Shown here piece after piece: positions 11,143-21,198 of a stretch of 64,000 bases of DNA. The position numbers were made by a program, and so were the translations under genes. The stretch spans positions 1 through 64,000 of the forward strand of contig JAKTNI010000001.1 in assembly GCA_029593505.1 (NCBI GenBank), read 5' to 3'. The stretch is from Streptococcus suis. Its GTDB lineage: Bacteria; Bacillota; Bacilli; Lactobacillales; Streptococcaceae. Every line of letters starts with the position of its first letter. Position 1 is the stretch's first letter. The notes below the pieces were generated by a model. The model saw only the letters and a program-made list of their open reading frames with translations. It made no database searches and was not told the origin of the DNA.

Positions 11143-11802
11143 TTATTGGACGGGCATCATCGCATTGCGAATATTGTATTTCTTTTTCAAGACATGACGA
11201 ACCCCAAAAGCGAGAGCTCCGAGGAAGATGACAAGGGCCGGGTGAGGAATAGGATTAAGAGAAGTTGGAATCAATGCTGCTAAAAAGAAAACCACAGACC
11301 ACGCTAGTGTAGCCAGTCCTAAGAATACGAGTGCTTTTAGAAAATGTGGTCGTTTTCCGGTTTTAGCTTGTTCTCTGTAAACAAAGTGATACATGAGATA
11401 CATGCCAGCTCCTATTCCAAAGCTAATAACAAATAATGTAATAATGCCATACTCAGATCCCTGTTTGAAGAAGCTCATAAAACCATTGATTCCTGCAATG
11501 ATCGTTAGCATGAGGAGACTAGAATCAACCCACATAAGCCAAGGATTTTCATTATATTCTATTTGAGTTTTATCATCTGAATGGTTGTTGAGAGATTTGC
11601 TAGCAGCCCATTCACTCGGAGCACCATAGATATTTCTTGCGGTCATTCCAGTTTTTTGTTTTTCAATAATGGTTGGCAAAATCTCTTCTAATAGATCTTT
11701 GATCTCCTCATCAGATTTTCCATCTTTGATGAGTTGATTGGTTGCAATATGAATAAACTCTTGATTTTTCTTTGTTAATGCTTTGAATTCTACAAATGAC
11801 AT
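11143..11802 (-). CDS. DUF1129 family membrane protein
   Basis: A 219-residue protein. A charged N-terminal part (about 1-90, including TGMTARNIYGAPSEW) precedes four hydrophobic segments (about 92-110, 118-136, 155-175, 184-200) and a short basic tail. This matches the DUF1129 family found next to corA in lactic acid bacteria. Function is unknown. Its start lies 15 bp after the corA stop with an SD of GGGAGA, so the two genes are co-transcribed leftward; a link to metal transport is inferred from that alone. Confidence 0.82.
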   Translation of the reverse strand: MSFVEFKALTKKNQEFIHIATNQLIKDGKSDEEIKDLLEEILPTIIEKQKTGMTARNIYGAPSEWAASKSLNNHSDDKTQIEYNENPWLMWVDSSLLMLTIIAGINGFMSFFKQGSEYGIITLFVISFGIGAGMYLMYHFVYREQAKTGKRPHFLKALVFLGLATLAWSVVFFLAALIPTSLNPIPHPALVIFLGALAFGVRHVLKKKYNIRNAMMPVQ

Positions 11803-11817
11803 GTGGATCTCCCTGTA

Positions 11818-12762
11818 TTAAAACCATTTTTTATAAATAAAGTACATAATGAATGGAATGGTTGCGATAAACGATAGAATAATGACAATCCAAAACGAAA
11901 ATGGATGATTACTATAGGGCATTGAAGTGCCCAATACGTTCATACCGTACGCAGAAAACACCATGGTTGGTATAGAAAGAATAATGGTAAATAGTGCTAA
12001 TGTCTTCATGACCATATTCTGATTATTTGCGATAATGGAAGCGAAGGCATCAGACATACCTGTCAAAATATTTCCATAGATATCGGCCATCTCAATAGCC
12101 TGCTGTGTTTCAACTAGTGTATCTTCTAGTAAATCTTCATCTTCCTCATATTTACGAAGAATACGAGAGGAAGAGGCTAGTTTTTTTACCAATCGTTCAT
12201 TGGTTTTTAAAGAAGCTTGGAAATAGACAATTGTTTTTCCTAATTCCATTAGTTCAATCAGCTCTTCATTTCGTGTTGATTCATGTAGACGTTTTTCGAT
12301 CTCCTCGCTTTTACGATCAATGGTCCGTAATCCAGCTAGATAGAGTTGGGCATTTCGGTAAAGAATTTGAAATACAAAACGCGATTTCATAAAGGTAAAG
12401 AAATTACGTATCCGTCGGTGAATAAATTGTTCAAAGAGTGGTAGTTGCTCCAAACAGGTTGTGATGACAGCATCGTTTGTTAAGATAATTCCCAACGGTA
12501 TGGTGATATAGTAGGTTTTATTGTTTCGTTCTTCTAAGATGGGTACATCAACGATAATCAAGGTGTAATCATCCTCAATGGAGATACGAGAAGTTTCTTC
12601 TGCATCAAGTGGAGCACGGAGATCGGCAATATCAATGTTGTAATGCTCGGCTACTTCCATAGACTCACTCTGGGAGGGGTTGACCAAATTAATCCAAGCA
12701 CCTGGTTCAAATGTTTGGATTTCTTCTAAATCAGTCATGGTTGATAGAAAAATCTGTTTCAT
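11818..12762 (-). CDS. corA: CorA family divalent metal (Mg2+) transporter
   Basis: A 314-residue protein with a large cytoplasmic N-terminal domain, a long helical stalk (about 150-250) and two C-terminal membrane segments. The signature YGMN follows the first segment (VFSAYGMNVLG), where the pentameric pore selects hydrated Mg2+ or Co2+. A strong SD, AGGAGGG, precedes the ATG. It heads a two-gene leftward operon with the DUF1129 gene and is divergent from uvrA. Metal specificity within the CorA family cannot be fixed from sequence. Confidence 0.93.
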   Translation of the reverse strand: MKQIFLSTMTDLEEIQTFEPGAWINLVNPSQSESMEVAEHYNIDIADLRAPLDAEETSRISIEDDYTLIIVDVPILEERNNKTYYITIPLGIILTNDAVITTCLEQLPLFEQFIHRRIRNFFTFMKSRFVFQILYRNAQLYLAGLRTIDRKSEEIEKRLHESTRNEELIELMELGKTIVYFQASLKTNERLVKKLASSSRILRKYEEDEDLLEDTLVETQQAIEMADIYGNILTGMSDAFASIIANNQNMVMKTLALFTIILSIPTMVFSAYGMNVLGTSMPYSNHPFSFWIVIILSFIATIPFIMYFIYKKWF

Positions 12763-12803
12763 ATCATTTCCCTCCTTTTTACTGTTGTACTCACGTAACC
12801 TCT

Positions 12804-12831
12804 ATTATACCAGAAAATCCGTTATTGCGGA
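12804..12831 (-). promoter_or_regulatory. Promoter of corA
   Basis: On the minus strand TTCCGC, 17 bp, TATAAT, with an extended -10 (TGGTATAAT). It points to corA from the corA-uvrA intergenic region. Confidence 0.55.
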
Positions 12832-12884
12832 AAAGTTTTTGATTGTTTTATGATATAATATTAGGACATAGAAAAAGGAAAAGA

Positions 12885-15725
12885 ATGATGCAAGAAAATA
12901 TTGTGATTCATGGAGCGCGTGCTCATAATTTAAAGAATATTGATGTAACGATACCGAGAGAGAAGCTGGTTGTAGTAACAGGATTATCTGGTTCAGGAAA
13001 ATCTAGTTTGGCGTTTGATACCTTATATGCAGAAGGTCAACGACGTTATGTGGAAAGTTTATCTGCATATGCTCGTCAGTTTTTAGGCAATATGGATAAA
13101 CCCGATGTAGACTCGATTGAAGGGCTTAGTCCAGCTATTTCTATTGACCAAAAGACGACATCGCGTAACCCACGTTCGACAGTGGGAACGGCAACAGAGA
13201 TTAATGATTATCTTCGTTTGTTGTATGCTCGTGTTGGGACGCCTTATTGTATCAATGGTCACGGTGCGATTTCAGCCTCGTCGGTAGAGCAAATTGTGGA
13301 CGAAGTGTTGGAATTACCAGAAAGACAGCGGCTACAAATTTTAGCTCCAATTATCCGCAAGAAAAAGGGCCAACATAAAACAATGTTTGAGAAAATTCAA
13401 AAAGATGGATATGTTCGTGTGCGAGTCGATGGTGATGTGTATGATGTATCCGAAGTACCTGAATTATCTAAAAGTAAGGCACACACTATTGAGGTGGTAG
13501 TAGATCGAATCGTTATTAAGGAAGGAATTCGATCTCGATTATTTGATTCGATTGAGGCAGCTTTACGCATTGCGGATGGCTATGTCATCATTGATACGAT
13601 GGATGATAAAGAACTGCTCTTTTCTGAGTATTATGCTTGTCCCGTTTGTGGTTTTACTGTTCCAGAATTGGAACCGCGTCTTTTCTCTTTCAATGCTCCC
13701 TTTGGTTCTTGTAGCGATTGTGACGGTTTGGGAATAAAATTAGAAGTTGATCAGGATTTGATTGTTCCAGATATGAGTAAGTCTCTTAGAGAAGGAGCAC
13801 TGGCTCCATGGAATCCTATTTCTTCTAATTATTATCCTCAGATGTTAGAACAAGCGATGTATCATTTTGGTGTGGATATGGATAAGCCATTTGAAGAATT
13901 GACTTCTGATGAGAAAAATTTGATTTTTAATGGTTCAAATGGTGAAGAATTTCATTTTCACTACGAGAATGAGTTTGGCGGTGTAAGAGATATTGATATT
14001 CCATTCGAGGGTCTTGTGACGAATATCAATCGTCGTTATCGTGAAACGAATAGCGATTATACTCGAACGGTCATGAAGACCTACATGAATGAATTAACCT
14101 GTGGAACGTGTAAAGGTTATCGTTTAAATGATCAGGCACTATCAGTTCGAGTAGGGGGAGCCTTTGGACCTCATATTGGGGAATTGTCGGATTTGTCAGT
14201 ATCTGACCATTTAAAAGTTTTATCCAATTTGACTCTATCTGAAAATGAGTTAACGATTGCAACACCAATTTTGAAAGAAATCAAAGATCGCTTGAACTTT
14301 TTAAAAAATGTTGGCTTAAACTATTTAACCTTATCTCGATCTGCTGGAACTTTATCTGGTGGAGAAAGTCAGCGAATCCGTCTGGCGACACAGATTGGTT
14401 CCAATTTATCGGGTGTTCTTTACATTTTAGATGAACCATCCATTGGTTTACATCAGAGAGATAATGACCGTCTAATAGCTAGTTTAAAAAAGATGCGTGA
14501 TTTAGGGAATACTTTAATTGTCGTGGAACATGATGAAGACACCATGCGAGAGGCTGACTGGCTTATTGATATTGGACCGGGAGCTGGTGTTTTTGGTGGG
14601 GAAATAGTTGCCTCGGGAACACCAGCTCAAGTGGCAAAAAATAAAAAATCTATCACAGGTCAATATTTATCTGGAAAACGGGAAATCCCTGTGCCATTGG
14701 AGCGTCGTGTTGGTAATGGGCGATTTTTAGAAATCACTGGTGCTAAAGAAAACAATTTGCAGAATGTAACGGTTCGTTTCCCTCTAGGGAAATTTGTAGC
14801 AGTAACAGGTGTATCTGGCTCTGGTAAGTCTACTCTTGTGAATTCAATTTTGAAAAAAGCGGTTGCCCAGAAGTTGAATCGCAATACGGAGAAACCAGGT
14901 AAATTCAAGTCTATTTCAGGTATTGAACATATAGACCGGCTGATTGATATCGATCAGAGCCCGATTGGACGAACACCACGTTCCAATCCAGCTACTTATA
15001 CAGGTGTCTTTGATGATATTCGTGATCTTTTTGCTCAGACCAATGAAGCGAAGATTCGTGGCTATAAAAAAGGTCGTTTCTCTTTTAATGTGAAAGGTGG
15101 GCGTTGTGAGGCTTGTTCGGGAGATGGTATTATCAAGATTGAGATGCACTTCCTACCAGATGTTTTTGTTCCTTGTGAAGTATGTCATGGACAGCGCTAT
15201 AACTCTGAAACCTTAGAAGTACATTATAAGGAAAAAAATATTGCGCAAGTCTTAGAAATGACGGTCAATGATGCTGTGGAATTTTTTAAACATATTCCGA
15301 AAATTGAGCGTAAGTTACGGACTATTCAAGATGTTGGTTTAGGTTATGTAACATTAGGGCAGCCTGCAACTACTTTGTCTGGTGGAGAAGCTCAGCGCAT
15401 GAAACTTGCCTCAGAGCTTCATAAACGTTCGACTGGTAAGTCGCTCTATATATTAGATGAACCGACGACTGGTCTTCATACTGAAGATATTGCTCAGTTG
15501 CTCAGGGTATTAGCTCGTTTTGTAGATGACGGAAACACTGTACTGGTGATTGAGCATAATCTAGATGTTATCAAGACAGCTGATCACATTATTGACATGG
15601 GACCAGAAGGCGGGGTTGGTGGAGGTACTGTTGTTGCGACAGGAACGCCAGAGGAAGTGGCGAATAACCCAGCTAGTTTTACAGGACAGTATTTGAAGAG
15701 TAAGTTGATTGTGGCACGAGATTAG
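12885..15725 (+). CDS. uvrA: UvrABC excinuclease subunit A
   Basis: A 946-residue damage sensor of nucleotide excision repair. Both ABC ATPase halves are present: first Walker [10 protein letters not shown] near residue 35 and its signature LSGGESQR near residue 490, second Walker [10 protein letters not shown] near residue 645 and signature LSGGEAQR near residue 830. Two zinc modules, CPVC/CSDC and CEAC/CEVC, are visible. The ATG at 12885 ([16 protein letters not shown]) follows AAAAAGGAAAAGA; a longer frame reaches back into the promoter. A TATAAT at 12854-12859 is the likely -10. Confidence 0.97.
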   Translation: MMQENIVIHGARAHNLKNIDVTIPREKLVVVTGLSGSGKSSLAFDTLYAEGQRRYVESLSAYARQFLGNMDKPDVDSIEGLSPAISIDQKTTSRNPRSTVGTATEINDYLRLLYARVGTPYCINGHGAISASSVEQIVDEVLELPERQRLQILAPIIRKKKGQHKTMFEKIQKDGYVRVRVDGDVYDVSEVPELSKSKAHTIEVVVDRIVIKEGIRSRLFDSIEAALRIADGYVIIDTMDDKELLFSEYYACPVCGFTVPELEPRLFSFNAPFGSCSDCDGLGIKLEVDQDLIVPDMSKSLREGALAPWNPISSNYYPQMLEQAMYHFGVDMDKPFEELTSDEKNLIFNGSNGEEFHFHYENEFGGVRDIDIPFEGLVTNINRRYRETNSDYTRTVMKTYMNELTCGTCKGYRLNDQALSVRVGGAFGPHIGELSDLSVSDHLKVLSNLTLSENELTIATPILKEIKDRLNFLKNVGLNYLTLSRSAGTLSGGESQRIRLATQIGSNLSGVLYILDEPSIGLHQRDNDRLIASLKKMRDLGNTLIVVEHDEDTMREADWLIDIGPGAGVFGGEIVASGTPAQVAKNKKSITGQYLSGKREIPVPLERRVGNGRFLEITGAKENNLQNVTVRFPLGKFVAVTGVSGSGKSTLVNSILKKAVAQKLNRNTEKPGKFKSISGIEHIDRLIDIDQSPIGRTPRSNPATYTGVFDDIRDLFAQTNEAKIRGYKKGRFSFNVKGGRCEACSGDGIIKIEMHFLPDVFVPCEVCHGQRYNSETLEVHYKEKNIAQVLEMTVNDAVEFFKHIPKIERKLRTIQDVGLGYVTLGQPATTLSGGEAQRMKLASELHKRSTGKSLYILDEPTTGLHTEDIAQLLRVLARFVDDGNTVLVIEHNLDVIKTADHIIDMGPEGGVGGGTVVATGTPEEVANNPASFTGQYLKSKLIVARD

Positions 15726-15809
15726 TTGTATGGTAATGAGGAGGCAATGCTACTACAAACAATGCAGCAAATACAGATCGAATCATTGAAGCACTGAATA
15801 AAAAATAAA

Positions 15810-15838
15810 GAAAAGCATGACAAAAGTTATGCTTTTTT
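15810..15838 (+). terminator. Terminator after uvrA
   Basis: AAAAGCAT and ATGCTTTT pair around GACAAAAGTT, followed by TT. The 80 bp between uvrA and this stem contain a coding-like tail ending NTDRIIEALNKK with upstream stops in the same frame, perhaps the last residues of a lost gene. Confidence 0.8.
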
Positions 15839-15885
15839 GGTATACTTTTATTGTTTCATTAATTAAAGAGAGTAGAGAAATTGTT

Positions 15886-16161
15886 ATGTTTGAGAAGAAA
15901 GAACGTATAAGTTTGACGGTCTATTTATACTACAATCGTGATGCTCGTAAACTCAATCAATATGGAGATATTGTCTATCATTCCAAGCGTTTGCGTTATG
16001 TTTTAATCTATGTAGATCAAGAAGTATCCGAAAGGATGACAGAGAAGTTGAAAAAGGAACGGTTTGTAAAAAAAGTCACTCCTTCATATATAAAAGAGTT
16101 AGATCAGAATTTTGTAGGTAGTTTATGGAGAGAAGATGGAACACTGCTTCCATTATCATGA
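15886..16161 (+). CDS. ylbG: YlbG family protein (DUF2129)
   Basis: A 91-residue protein with the DUF2129 core: RISLTVYLYYNRDARKLNQY followed by GDIVYHSKRLRYVLIYVD. This small cytoplasmic family is widespread in Firmicutes and has no established function. The ATG at 15886 is preferred because it matches the family start (MFEKKERISL); a frame extension to 15817 would run through the terminator hairpin of uvrA. From memory, ylbG also lies just upstream of liv genes in other streptococci. The SD is weak (GAGAG). Confidence 0.85.
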   Translation: MFEKKERISLTVYLYYNRDARKLNQYGDIVYHSKRLRYVLIYVDQEVSERMTEKLKKERFVKKVTPSYIKELDQNFVGSLWREDGTLLPLS

Positions 16162-16222
16162 TGTAAATAAGGATGCTAATGATGTGTTGAATAAAATTTT
16201 TAAAAATTTTATTCTTTTTTTG

Positions 16223-16251
16223 TTGACAATTTTCTGATAATTCTGTATATT
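16223..16251 (+). promoter_or_regulatory. Strong promoter of the liv operon
   Basis: Consensus TTGACA (16223-16228), 17 bp, TATATT (16246-16251), in a very AT-rich stretch, about 40 bp before the livJ ATG. Confidence 0.85.
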
Positions 16252-16291
16252 ATATACAACGTAAAATTTAAGAAAGATTTAAGGTGTTTTC

Positions 16292-17470
16292 ATGAAAACA
16301 AGAAAATTTGCAGTAGCATTAGCTACATTTGCATCAGCAGCTCTACTTGCTGCATGTGGTAATGTTTCGACAACAAATACCGCATCTGCTTCACAAGGTA
16401 CCTCAGTTGGTGATACATTCAAGATTGGTTATAACTTGGAGTTGTCAGGTGCAGTATCGTCATACGGTCAAACAGAAGAAAAAGGTGCGAACCTTGCTGT
16501 TAAAGAAATCAATGCCGCTGGTGGTATTGATGGTAAAAAAATAGAAGTTGTTACAAAGGACAACAAATCTGAAACAGCTGAAGCAGCTACCGTTGCAACG
16601 AGTTTGGCTAGTGAAGGTGTGAATGTTGTCATTGGTCCTGCAACATCAGGAGCATCAGCAGCTTCTATACCAGCTTTGACATCAGCAGGTGTACCGATGA
16701 TCTCTCCATCTGGTACACAAACAAACCTTGTTGTAGACGATGCAGGTAAAGTACAAGATTACTTCTTCCGTGCAACATTTACAGATGGATACCAGGGGCA
16801 AATTATGGCTAAATATGCAACAGATACTTTAGCTGCTAAAAAAGTTGTTCTTTACTATGACAATTCATCTGACTATGGTAAAGGAATTGCGGAAACATTC
16901 AAAAAAGAATATAAAGGTGAGATTGTTTCAGAAATTACCTTTGCATCAGGAGATAAAGATTTTCAAGCAGCACTTACTAAGTTAAAGGATAAAGATTTTG
17001 ATGCTATTATCATGCCTGGTTATTATAATGAAACAGGTACAATTGTAAAACAAGCACGCGGTCTTGGAATTGACAAACCTGTACTTGGTTCAGATGGTTT
17101 TGATTCACCACAATTTACTGAATTGGCAACTGCTTCAGCAGCCTCTAAGGTGTATTATCTTTCAGCATTTGTAACATCTGCTAGCGATAAAGCAAAAGCA
17201 TTCTATGATGCTTATAAGAAAGAATATAATGAAGAGCCTTCAATGTTCTCAGCTCTTGCTTATGATTCAGTTTATATGGCTGCTGAAGCAGCAAAAGGTG
17301 CGACTAATTCAGCTACTGTTAAAGATAATCTTGTTGCTTTAAAAGATTTTGAAGGAGTTACAGGTACAATGTCTGTTGATAAAGATCATAATGTTGTGAA
17401 ATCAGTTTATGTGATTAGTTTAACAGATGGTGTACAATCTTCAGTTGATACTGTTTCTGTTTCAGAGTAA
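16292..17470 (+). CDS. livJ: Branched-chain amino acid ABC transporter, substrate-binding lipoprotein
   Basis: A 392-residue lipoprotein. The signal peptide ends in the lipobox LLAAC (Cys22), so it is anchored to the outer face of the membrane. The rest is a periplasmic-binding-protein fold of the Leu/Ile/Val type (FKIGYNLELSGAVSSYGQ, and VVIGPATSGASAAS in the ligand region). It delivers leucine, isoleucine or valine to LivHM. A strong promoter lies just upstream, and 237 bp with a hairpin separate it from livH, which would allow more binding protein than permease. Confidence 0.93.
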   Translation: MKTRKFAVALATFASAALLAACGNVSTTNTASASQGTSVGDTFKIGYNLELSGAVSSYGQTEEKGANLAVKEINAAGGIDGKKIEVVTKDNKSETAEAATVATSLASEGVNVVIGPATSGASAASIPALTSAGVPMISPSGTQTNLVVDDAGKVQDYFFRATFTDGYQGQIMAKYATDTLAAKKVVLYYDNSSDYGKGIAETFKKEYKGEIVSEITFASGDKDFQAALTKLKDKDFDAIIMPGYYNETGTIVKQARGLGIDKPVLGSDGFDSPQFTELATASAASKVYYLSAFVTSASDKAKAFYDAYKKEYNEEPSMFSALAYDSVYMAAEAAKGATNSATVKDNLVALKDFEGVTGTMSVDKDHNVVKSVYVISLTDGVQSSVDTVSVSE

Positions 17471-17522
17471 TGATGTGAGAAGTAGGGAGAACACGTCAAT
17501 ATATTTTTGATAAATGGATAAG

Positions 17523-17555
17523 GAAGAGGCTGGACTGGTGCCCAGCCTTCTCTTG
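17523..17555 (+). terminator. Hairpin between livJ and livH (partial terminator)
   Basis: GGCTGG (17528-17533) pairs with CCAGCC (17542-17547), extended by weaker A-T and G-T pairs; the following T content is modest. It probably reduces read-through into livHMGF. The surrounding 237-bp gap has no gene and no obvious second promoter. Confidence 0.5.
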
Positions 17556-17707
17556 TGTTTTCATATTATGTGAAAGTAAGTGAGTTATATATTTAGAATA
17601 GTGTTGGAAATAACTTATTTTTAAAAAGTTACTCATTTTAGAAAAATTATATGATGAAATCATACTTCTTTTAAATTTGATATTATTTTAGAAAGATTGG
17701 TGAACCT

Positions 17708-18595
17708 ATGCTTCAACAACTTGTCAATGGTTTGATTCTTGGTTCTGTATATGCTCTTTTGGCACTTGGTTATACCATGGTATACGGAATTATCAAACTT
17801 ATTAATTTTGCTCACGGGGATCTGTATATGATGGGAGCCTTTATGGGCTACTTCCTATTAAACAATTTAACATTTATTTCAGATGGAGGAGCACGTTTTT
17901 TTGTAGCTCTTGTTCTAGCAATGATTGGGACTGCTATTCTTGGGGTAGTGATTGAATTTTTGGCATATCGTCCTCTACGAAACTCTACTAGAATTGCTGC
18001 TTTGATTACAGCTATCGGTGTCTCTTTCTTATTGCAATACACGATGATTAAGTTTTTCACAGCAGATGTAAAGGCTTTTCCACAGGCGATTGAGGTAGCG
18101 AATTTTCATTTAGGTCCGATTTCCATCACGAATATCCAATTGATTATTTTGGGGGTTTCTCTTACTTTAATGGTCATTTTACAATTGATTGTTAAGAAGA
18201 CAAAAATGGGAAAAGCTATGCGTGCAGTTTCCGTTGATAGTGATGCAGCACAGCTTATGGGAATCAATGTAAATCGTACGATTAGTTTTACTTTTGCACT
18301 TGGATCAGCTCTTGCTGGTGCAGCGGGAGTACTTCTCGGTCTTTATTATAACCAAGTTGAACCATTAATGGGGATGACACCAGGTCTTAAAGCCTTTGTT
18401 GCAGCCGTATTGGGTGGTATTGGTATTATTCCTGGTGCAGCTCTTGGTGGATTTGTTATCGGTATTATTGAAACATTTACATATGTTATTGAATTAGATA
18501 CTTTCCGTGATGCCATTGTATATGCTGTTTTGATTGTTATCCTCTTGGTTCGTCCAAGCGGTATTCTTGGTAAGAATGTGAAAGAGAAGGTATAG
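17708..18595 (+). CDS. livH: Branched-chain amino acid ABC transporter permease LivH
   Basis: A 295-residue permease with about eight hydrophobic segments. It begins MLQQLVNGLILGSVYALLALGYTMVYGIIKLINFAHGD-like (given here in part), the standard LivH N-terminus, and contains the GGIGIIPGAALGG loop that docks the ATPases. It forms the channel with LivM. Two bases separate its stop from the livM ATG. An SD-like GGTGA lies upstream of the ATG. Confidence 0.95.
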   Translation: MLQQLVNGLILGSVYALLALGYTMVYGIIKLINFAHGDLYMMGAFMGYFLLNNLTFISDGGARFFVALVLAMIGTAILGVVIEFLAYRPLRNSTRIAALITAIGVSFLLQYTMIKFFTADVKAFPQAIEVANFHLGPISITNIQLIILGVSLTLMVILQLIVKKTKMGKAMRAVSVDSDAAQLMGINVNRTISFTFALGSALAGAAGVLLGLYYNQVEPLMGMTPGLKAFVAAVLGGIGIIPGAALGGFVIGIIETFTYVIELDTFRDAIVYAVLIVILLVRPSGILGKNVKEKV

Positions 18596-18597
18596 CC

Positions 18598-19545
18598 ATG
18601 AAGCAAAATCTAAAAGTAAATGCAATTTGGTTGGCGATTCTACTCACTGGATTTGTGATTATTCAAGGCCTGGTTTCAGCAGGGATTTTAAATTTTTACT
18701 ACATCCAAATTGTTCAACAAATTGGGATTCAAATTATTCTAGCAGTTGGTCTTAATTTGATTGTTGGTTTTTCAGGTCAATTTTCACTCGGTCATGCTGG
18801 ATTTATGGCCATTGGAGCTTATGCAGTTGGTATTCTTGGGAAAATGATGCCATCATATGGTGGTTTTGCAGTGGCTCTGCTGATTGGAATGTTGATTTCT
18901 GGTGGAGTTGCCCTTTTAGTAGGTCTTCCAACTCTTCGATTGAAAGGTGACTATCTTGCAATTGCTACGCTTGGTGTTGCAGAGATTATTCGTATTTTAA
19001 TTATCAATGGTGGAAGTGTGACCAATGGTGCAGCAGGTATCATGTCTATTCCATTGTTTACTAGCTGGCAGTTGGTGTATGTGTTTGTAATCATCACAAC
19101 TCTGTTAACAGTTAATTTCTTAAGAAGTCCGATGGGACGTACAACGATTGCTGTTCGTGAAGATGAGATTGCTGCAGAATCTGTTGGTGTTAATCCAACT
19201 TTCGTTAAGGTATCTGCTTTTGTATTTGGAGCTGTGACAGCAGCAATTGCAGGTGGATTGCATGCCGGATATGTAGGTACAATTGTTCCGAAAGATTTTG
19301 CATTTATGACATCTGTGAATGTTTTGATTATTATTGTATTGGGCGGTTTGGGTTCAATTACAGGAACATTTGTAGCGGCGATTGTTTTGGGAATTTTAAA
19401 TGTGTTTCTTAAGAGTTATTCAGATATTTCTATGATTATCTATTCTTTGGCACTGATCTTATTGATGATTTTCCGTCCGGGTGGTCTTTTGGGAACAAAA
19501 GAGTTCAGTGTTGCGACGCTATTCAAGAAGAAGGAGGTTAAGTAA
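18598..19545 (+). CDS. livM: Branched-chain amino acid ABC transporter permease LivM
   Basis: A 315-residue membrane protein with about nine hydrophobic stretches and the LivM hallmarks VGFSGQFSLGHAGFMAIGAY and LGGLGSITGTFVAA. It pairs with LivH. Its stop codon overlaps the livG ATG by one base (TAATG), so translation is coupled. Length is normal. Confidence 0.95.
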   Translation: MKQNLKVNAIWLAILLTGFVIIQGLVSAGILNFYYIQIVQQIGIQIILAVGLNLIVGFSGQFSLGHAGFMAIGAYAVGILGKMMPSYGGFAVALLIGMLISGGVALLVGLPTLRLKGDYLAIATLGVAEIIRILIINGGSVTNGAAGIMSIPLFTSWQLVYVFVIITTLLTVNFLRSPMGRTTIAVREDEIAAESVGVNPTFVKVSAFVFGAVTAAIAGGLHAGYVGTIVPKDFAFMTSVNVLIIIVLGGLGSITGTFVAAIVLGILNVFLKSYSDISMIIYSLALILLMIFRPGGLLGTKEFSVATLFKKKEVK

Positions 19546-20309
19546 TGGCACTACTTGATGTAAAAGATTTAACCAAAAACTTCGGTGGTCTAACAGCTGT
19601 CGGTGATGTAACAATGGAGCTTCATGAGGGAGAATTGGTTGGTTTGATCGGACCAAATGGTGCTGGTAAGACAACACTTTTCAACCTCTTGACAGGTGTT
19701 TATGAGCCAAGCGATGGAACGATTACACTTGATGGGACAATTTTGAATGGTAAAGCCCCTTCTAAGATAGCTTCTCTTGGTCTTGGACGTACTTTCCAAA
19801 ATATCCGTTTGTTTAAAAATATGACGGTATTAGAAAATGTTTTAATCGGTCTTGCTAATCATGGAAAATCAGAAGTATTTGCTAGTTTTTTCCGCTTATC
19901 AGCCTTTTATAAGAACGAAGAAACATTGAGAAACAAAGCGATTGAACTATTAAAAATTTTTGATTTAGATGGAGATATCAATACTCTGGCTAAAAATCTT
20001 CCGTATGGACAACAGCGCCGTTTAGAGATTGTCCGTGCGCTTGCTACGGAGCCCAAAATTCTTTTTTTGGATGAACCTGCAGCAGGTATGAATCCACAAG
20101 AAACTGCAGAATTAACGCAGTTGATTCGTAAGATTAAGGAAGAATTTAATATTACGATTATGTTGATTGAGCATGATATGAGTCTTGTTATGGAAGTAAC
20201 AGAGCGTATTTATGTATTAGAATATGGTCGTTTGATTGCCCACGGAACTCCAGAAGAAATCCGTACGAATAAACGTGTTATTGAAGCATATTTAGGAGGT
20301 GATGCCTAA
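19545..20309 (+). CDS. livG: Branched-chain amino acid ABC transporter ATPase LivG
   Basis: A 254-residue ABC ATPase with Walker A GPNGAGKTT, a Q loop within RTFQNIRLF, a family-specific signature region NLPYGQQRRLEI in place of LSGGQ, Walker B ILFLDEPAAGMN, and the switch histidine in LIEHDM. These variants are typical of LivG. It shares its first base with the end of livM and its last with the start of livF. Confidence 0.95.
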   Translation: MALLDVKDLTKNFGGLTAVGDVTMELHEGELVGLIGPNGAGKTTLFNLLTGVYEPSDGTITLDGTILNGKAPSKIASLGLGRTFQNIRLFKNMTVLENVLIGLANHGKSEVFASFFRLSAFYKNEETLRNKAIELLKIFDLDGDINTLAKNLPYGQQRRLEIVRALATEPKILFLDEPAAGMNPQETAELTQLIRKIKEEFNITIMLIEHDMSLVMEVTERIYVLEYGRLIAHGTPEEIRTNKRVIEAYLGGDA

Positions 20310-21019
20310 TGTCAATGTTAAAAGTTGAAAATTTATCGGTACATTACGGTGTCATTGAAGCCGTTAAAAATGTATCTTTCGAGGTCAATGAGGGAGAAGT
20401 TGTAACTCTTATTGGTGCTAATGGTGCTGGCAAGACATCTATTCTTCGTACTATTTCAGGGCTTGTACGTCCCTCATCTGGCACCATTTCTTTTCTTGGA
20501 AATGAAATTCATAAAGCACCTGCTCGTAAAATTGTAGCAGATGGCTTATCCCAAGTACCAGAAGGACGCCATGTATTTGCTGGGTTGACGGTTATGGAAA
20601 ACTTGGAAATGGGAGCTTTTCTACGTAACAATCGTGAAGAAAATCAAGCAAATTTGAAGAAAATATTTGCTCGTTTCCCACGTTTGGAAGAACGCAAAAA
20701 TCAAGATGCGGCAACTCTTTCGGGAGGTGAACAGCAGATGTTGGCAATGGGACGTGCTCTGATGAGCCAACCTAAACTACTATTGCTTGATGAACCGTCA
20801 ATGGGGTTAGCACCTATCTTTATTCAAGAGATTTTTGATATTATCCAAGATATTCAAAAACAAGGAACTACTGTTCTTTTGATTGAACAAAATGCTAATA
20901 AAGCTCTAGCTATTGCGGATCGTGGCTATGTACTGGAGACAGGTAAGGTTGTCCTTACAGGCACAGGAAAAGAATTATTGGCTTCTGAAGAGGTTAAAAA
21001 AGCATACTTAGGTGGCTAA
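20309..21019 (+). CDS. livF: Branched-chain amino acid ABC transporter ATPase LivF
   Basis: A 236-residue ABC ATPase with Walker A GANGAGKTS, signature LSGGEQQM, Walker B LLLLDEPSMGL and LIEQNA in place of the usual switch histidine region, all as in LivF. It starts on the last base of livG and ends at a terminator, so livHMGF is one translationally linked unit. Confidence 0.95.
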   Translation: MSMLKVENLSVHYGVIEAVKNVSFEVNEGEVVTLIGANGAGKTSILRTISGLVRPSSGTISFLGNEIHKAPARKIVADGLSQVPEGRHVFAGLTVMENLEMGAFLRNNREENQANLKKIFARFPRLEERKNQDAATLSGGEQQMLAMGRALMSQPKLLLLDEPSMGLAPIFIQEIFDIIQDIQKQGTTVLLIEQNANKALAIADRGYVLETGKVVLTGTGKELLASEEVKKAYLGG

Positions 21020-21042
21020 AACGTGGGATTCCCACGTTTTTA
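21019..21042 (+). terminator. Terminator of the liv operon
   Basis: AACGTGGG pairs with CCCACGTT around a tiny loop, followed by TTT, directly at the livF stop codon. Confidence 0.9.
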
Positions 21043-21198
21043 ATTTATATTGATTTAATATAAAATCCTCCTTCATTGATTAGTGTTCTCATTTTGAGGT
21101 ATAAGGTTGGTTAATGTAGTTTTTAGGTAATCATTAGCATCGAAATGTAATGTGTGTTAAAATAAATAAAAGGATATTTTAGCTAGAAAGGAGTTTTG

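Noticed and set aside
11020..11283. Rightward 87-codon frame between rpsR and the DUF1129 gene
   Set aside because: It runs through the inverted repeat and over the 3' end of the well-supported leftward DUF1129 gene, has no SD, and its composition is not protein-like.
12105..12392. Rightward frame opposite corA
   Set aside because: Shadow of corA without ribosome site or recognisable product.
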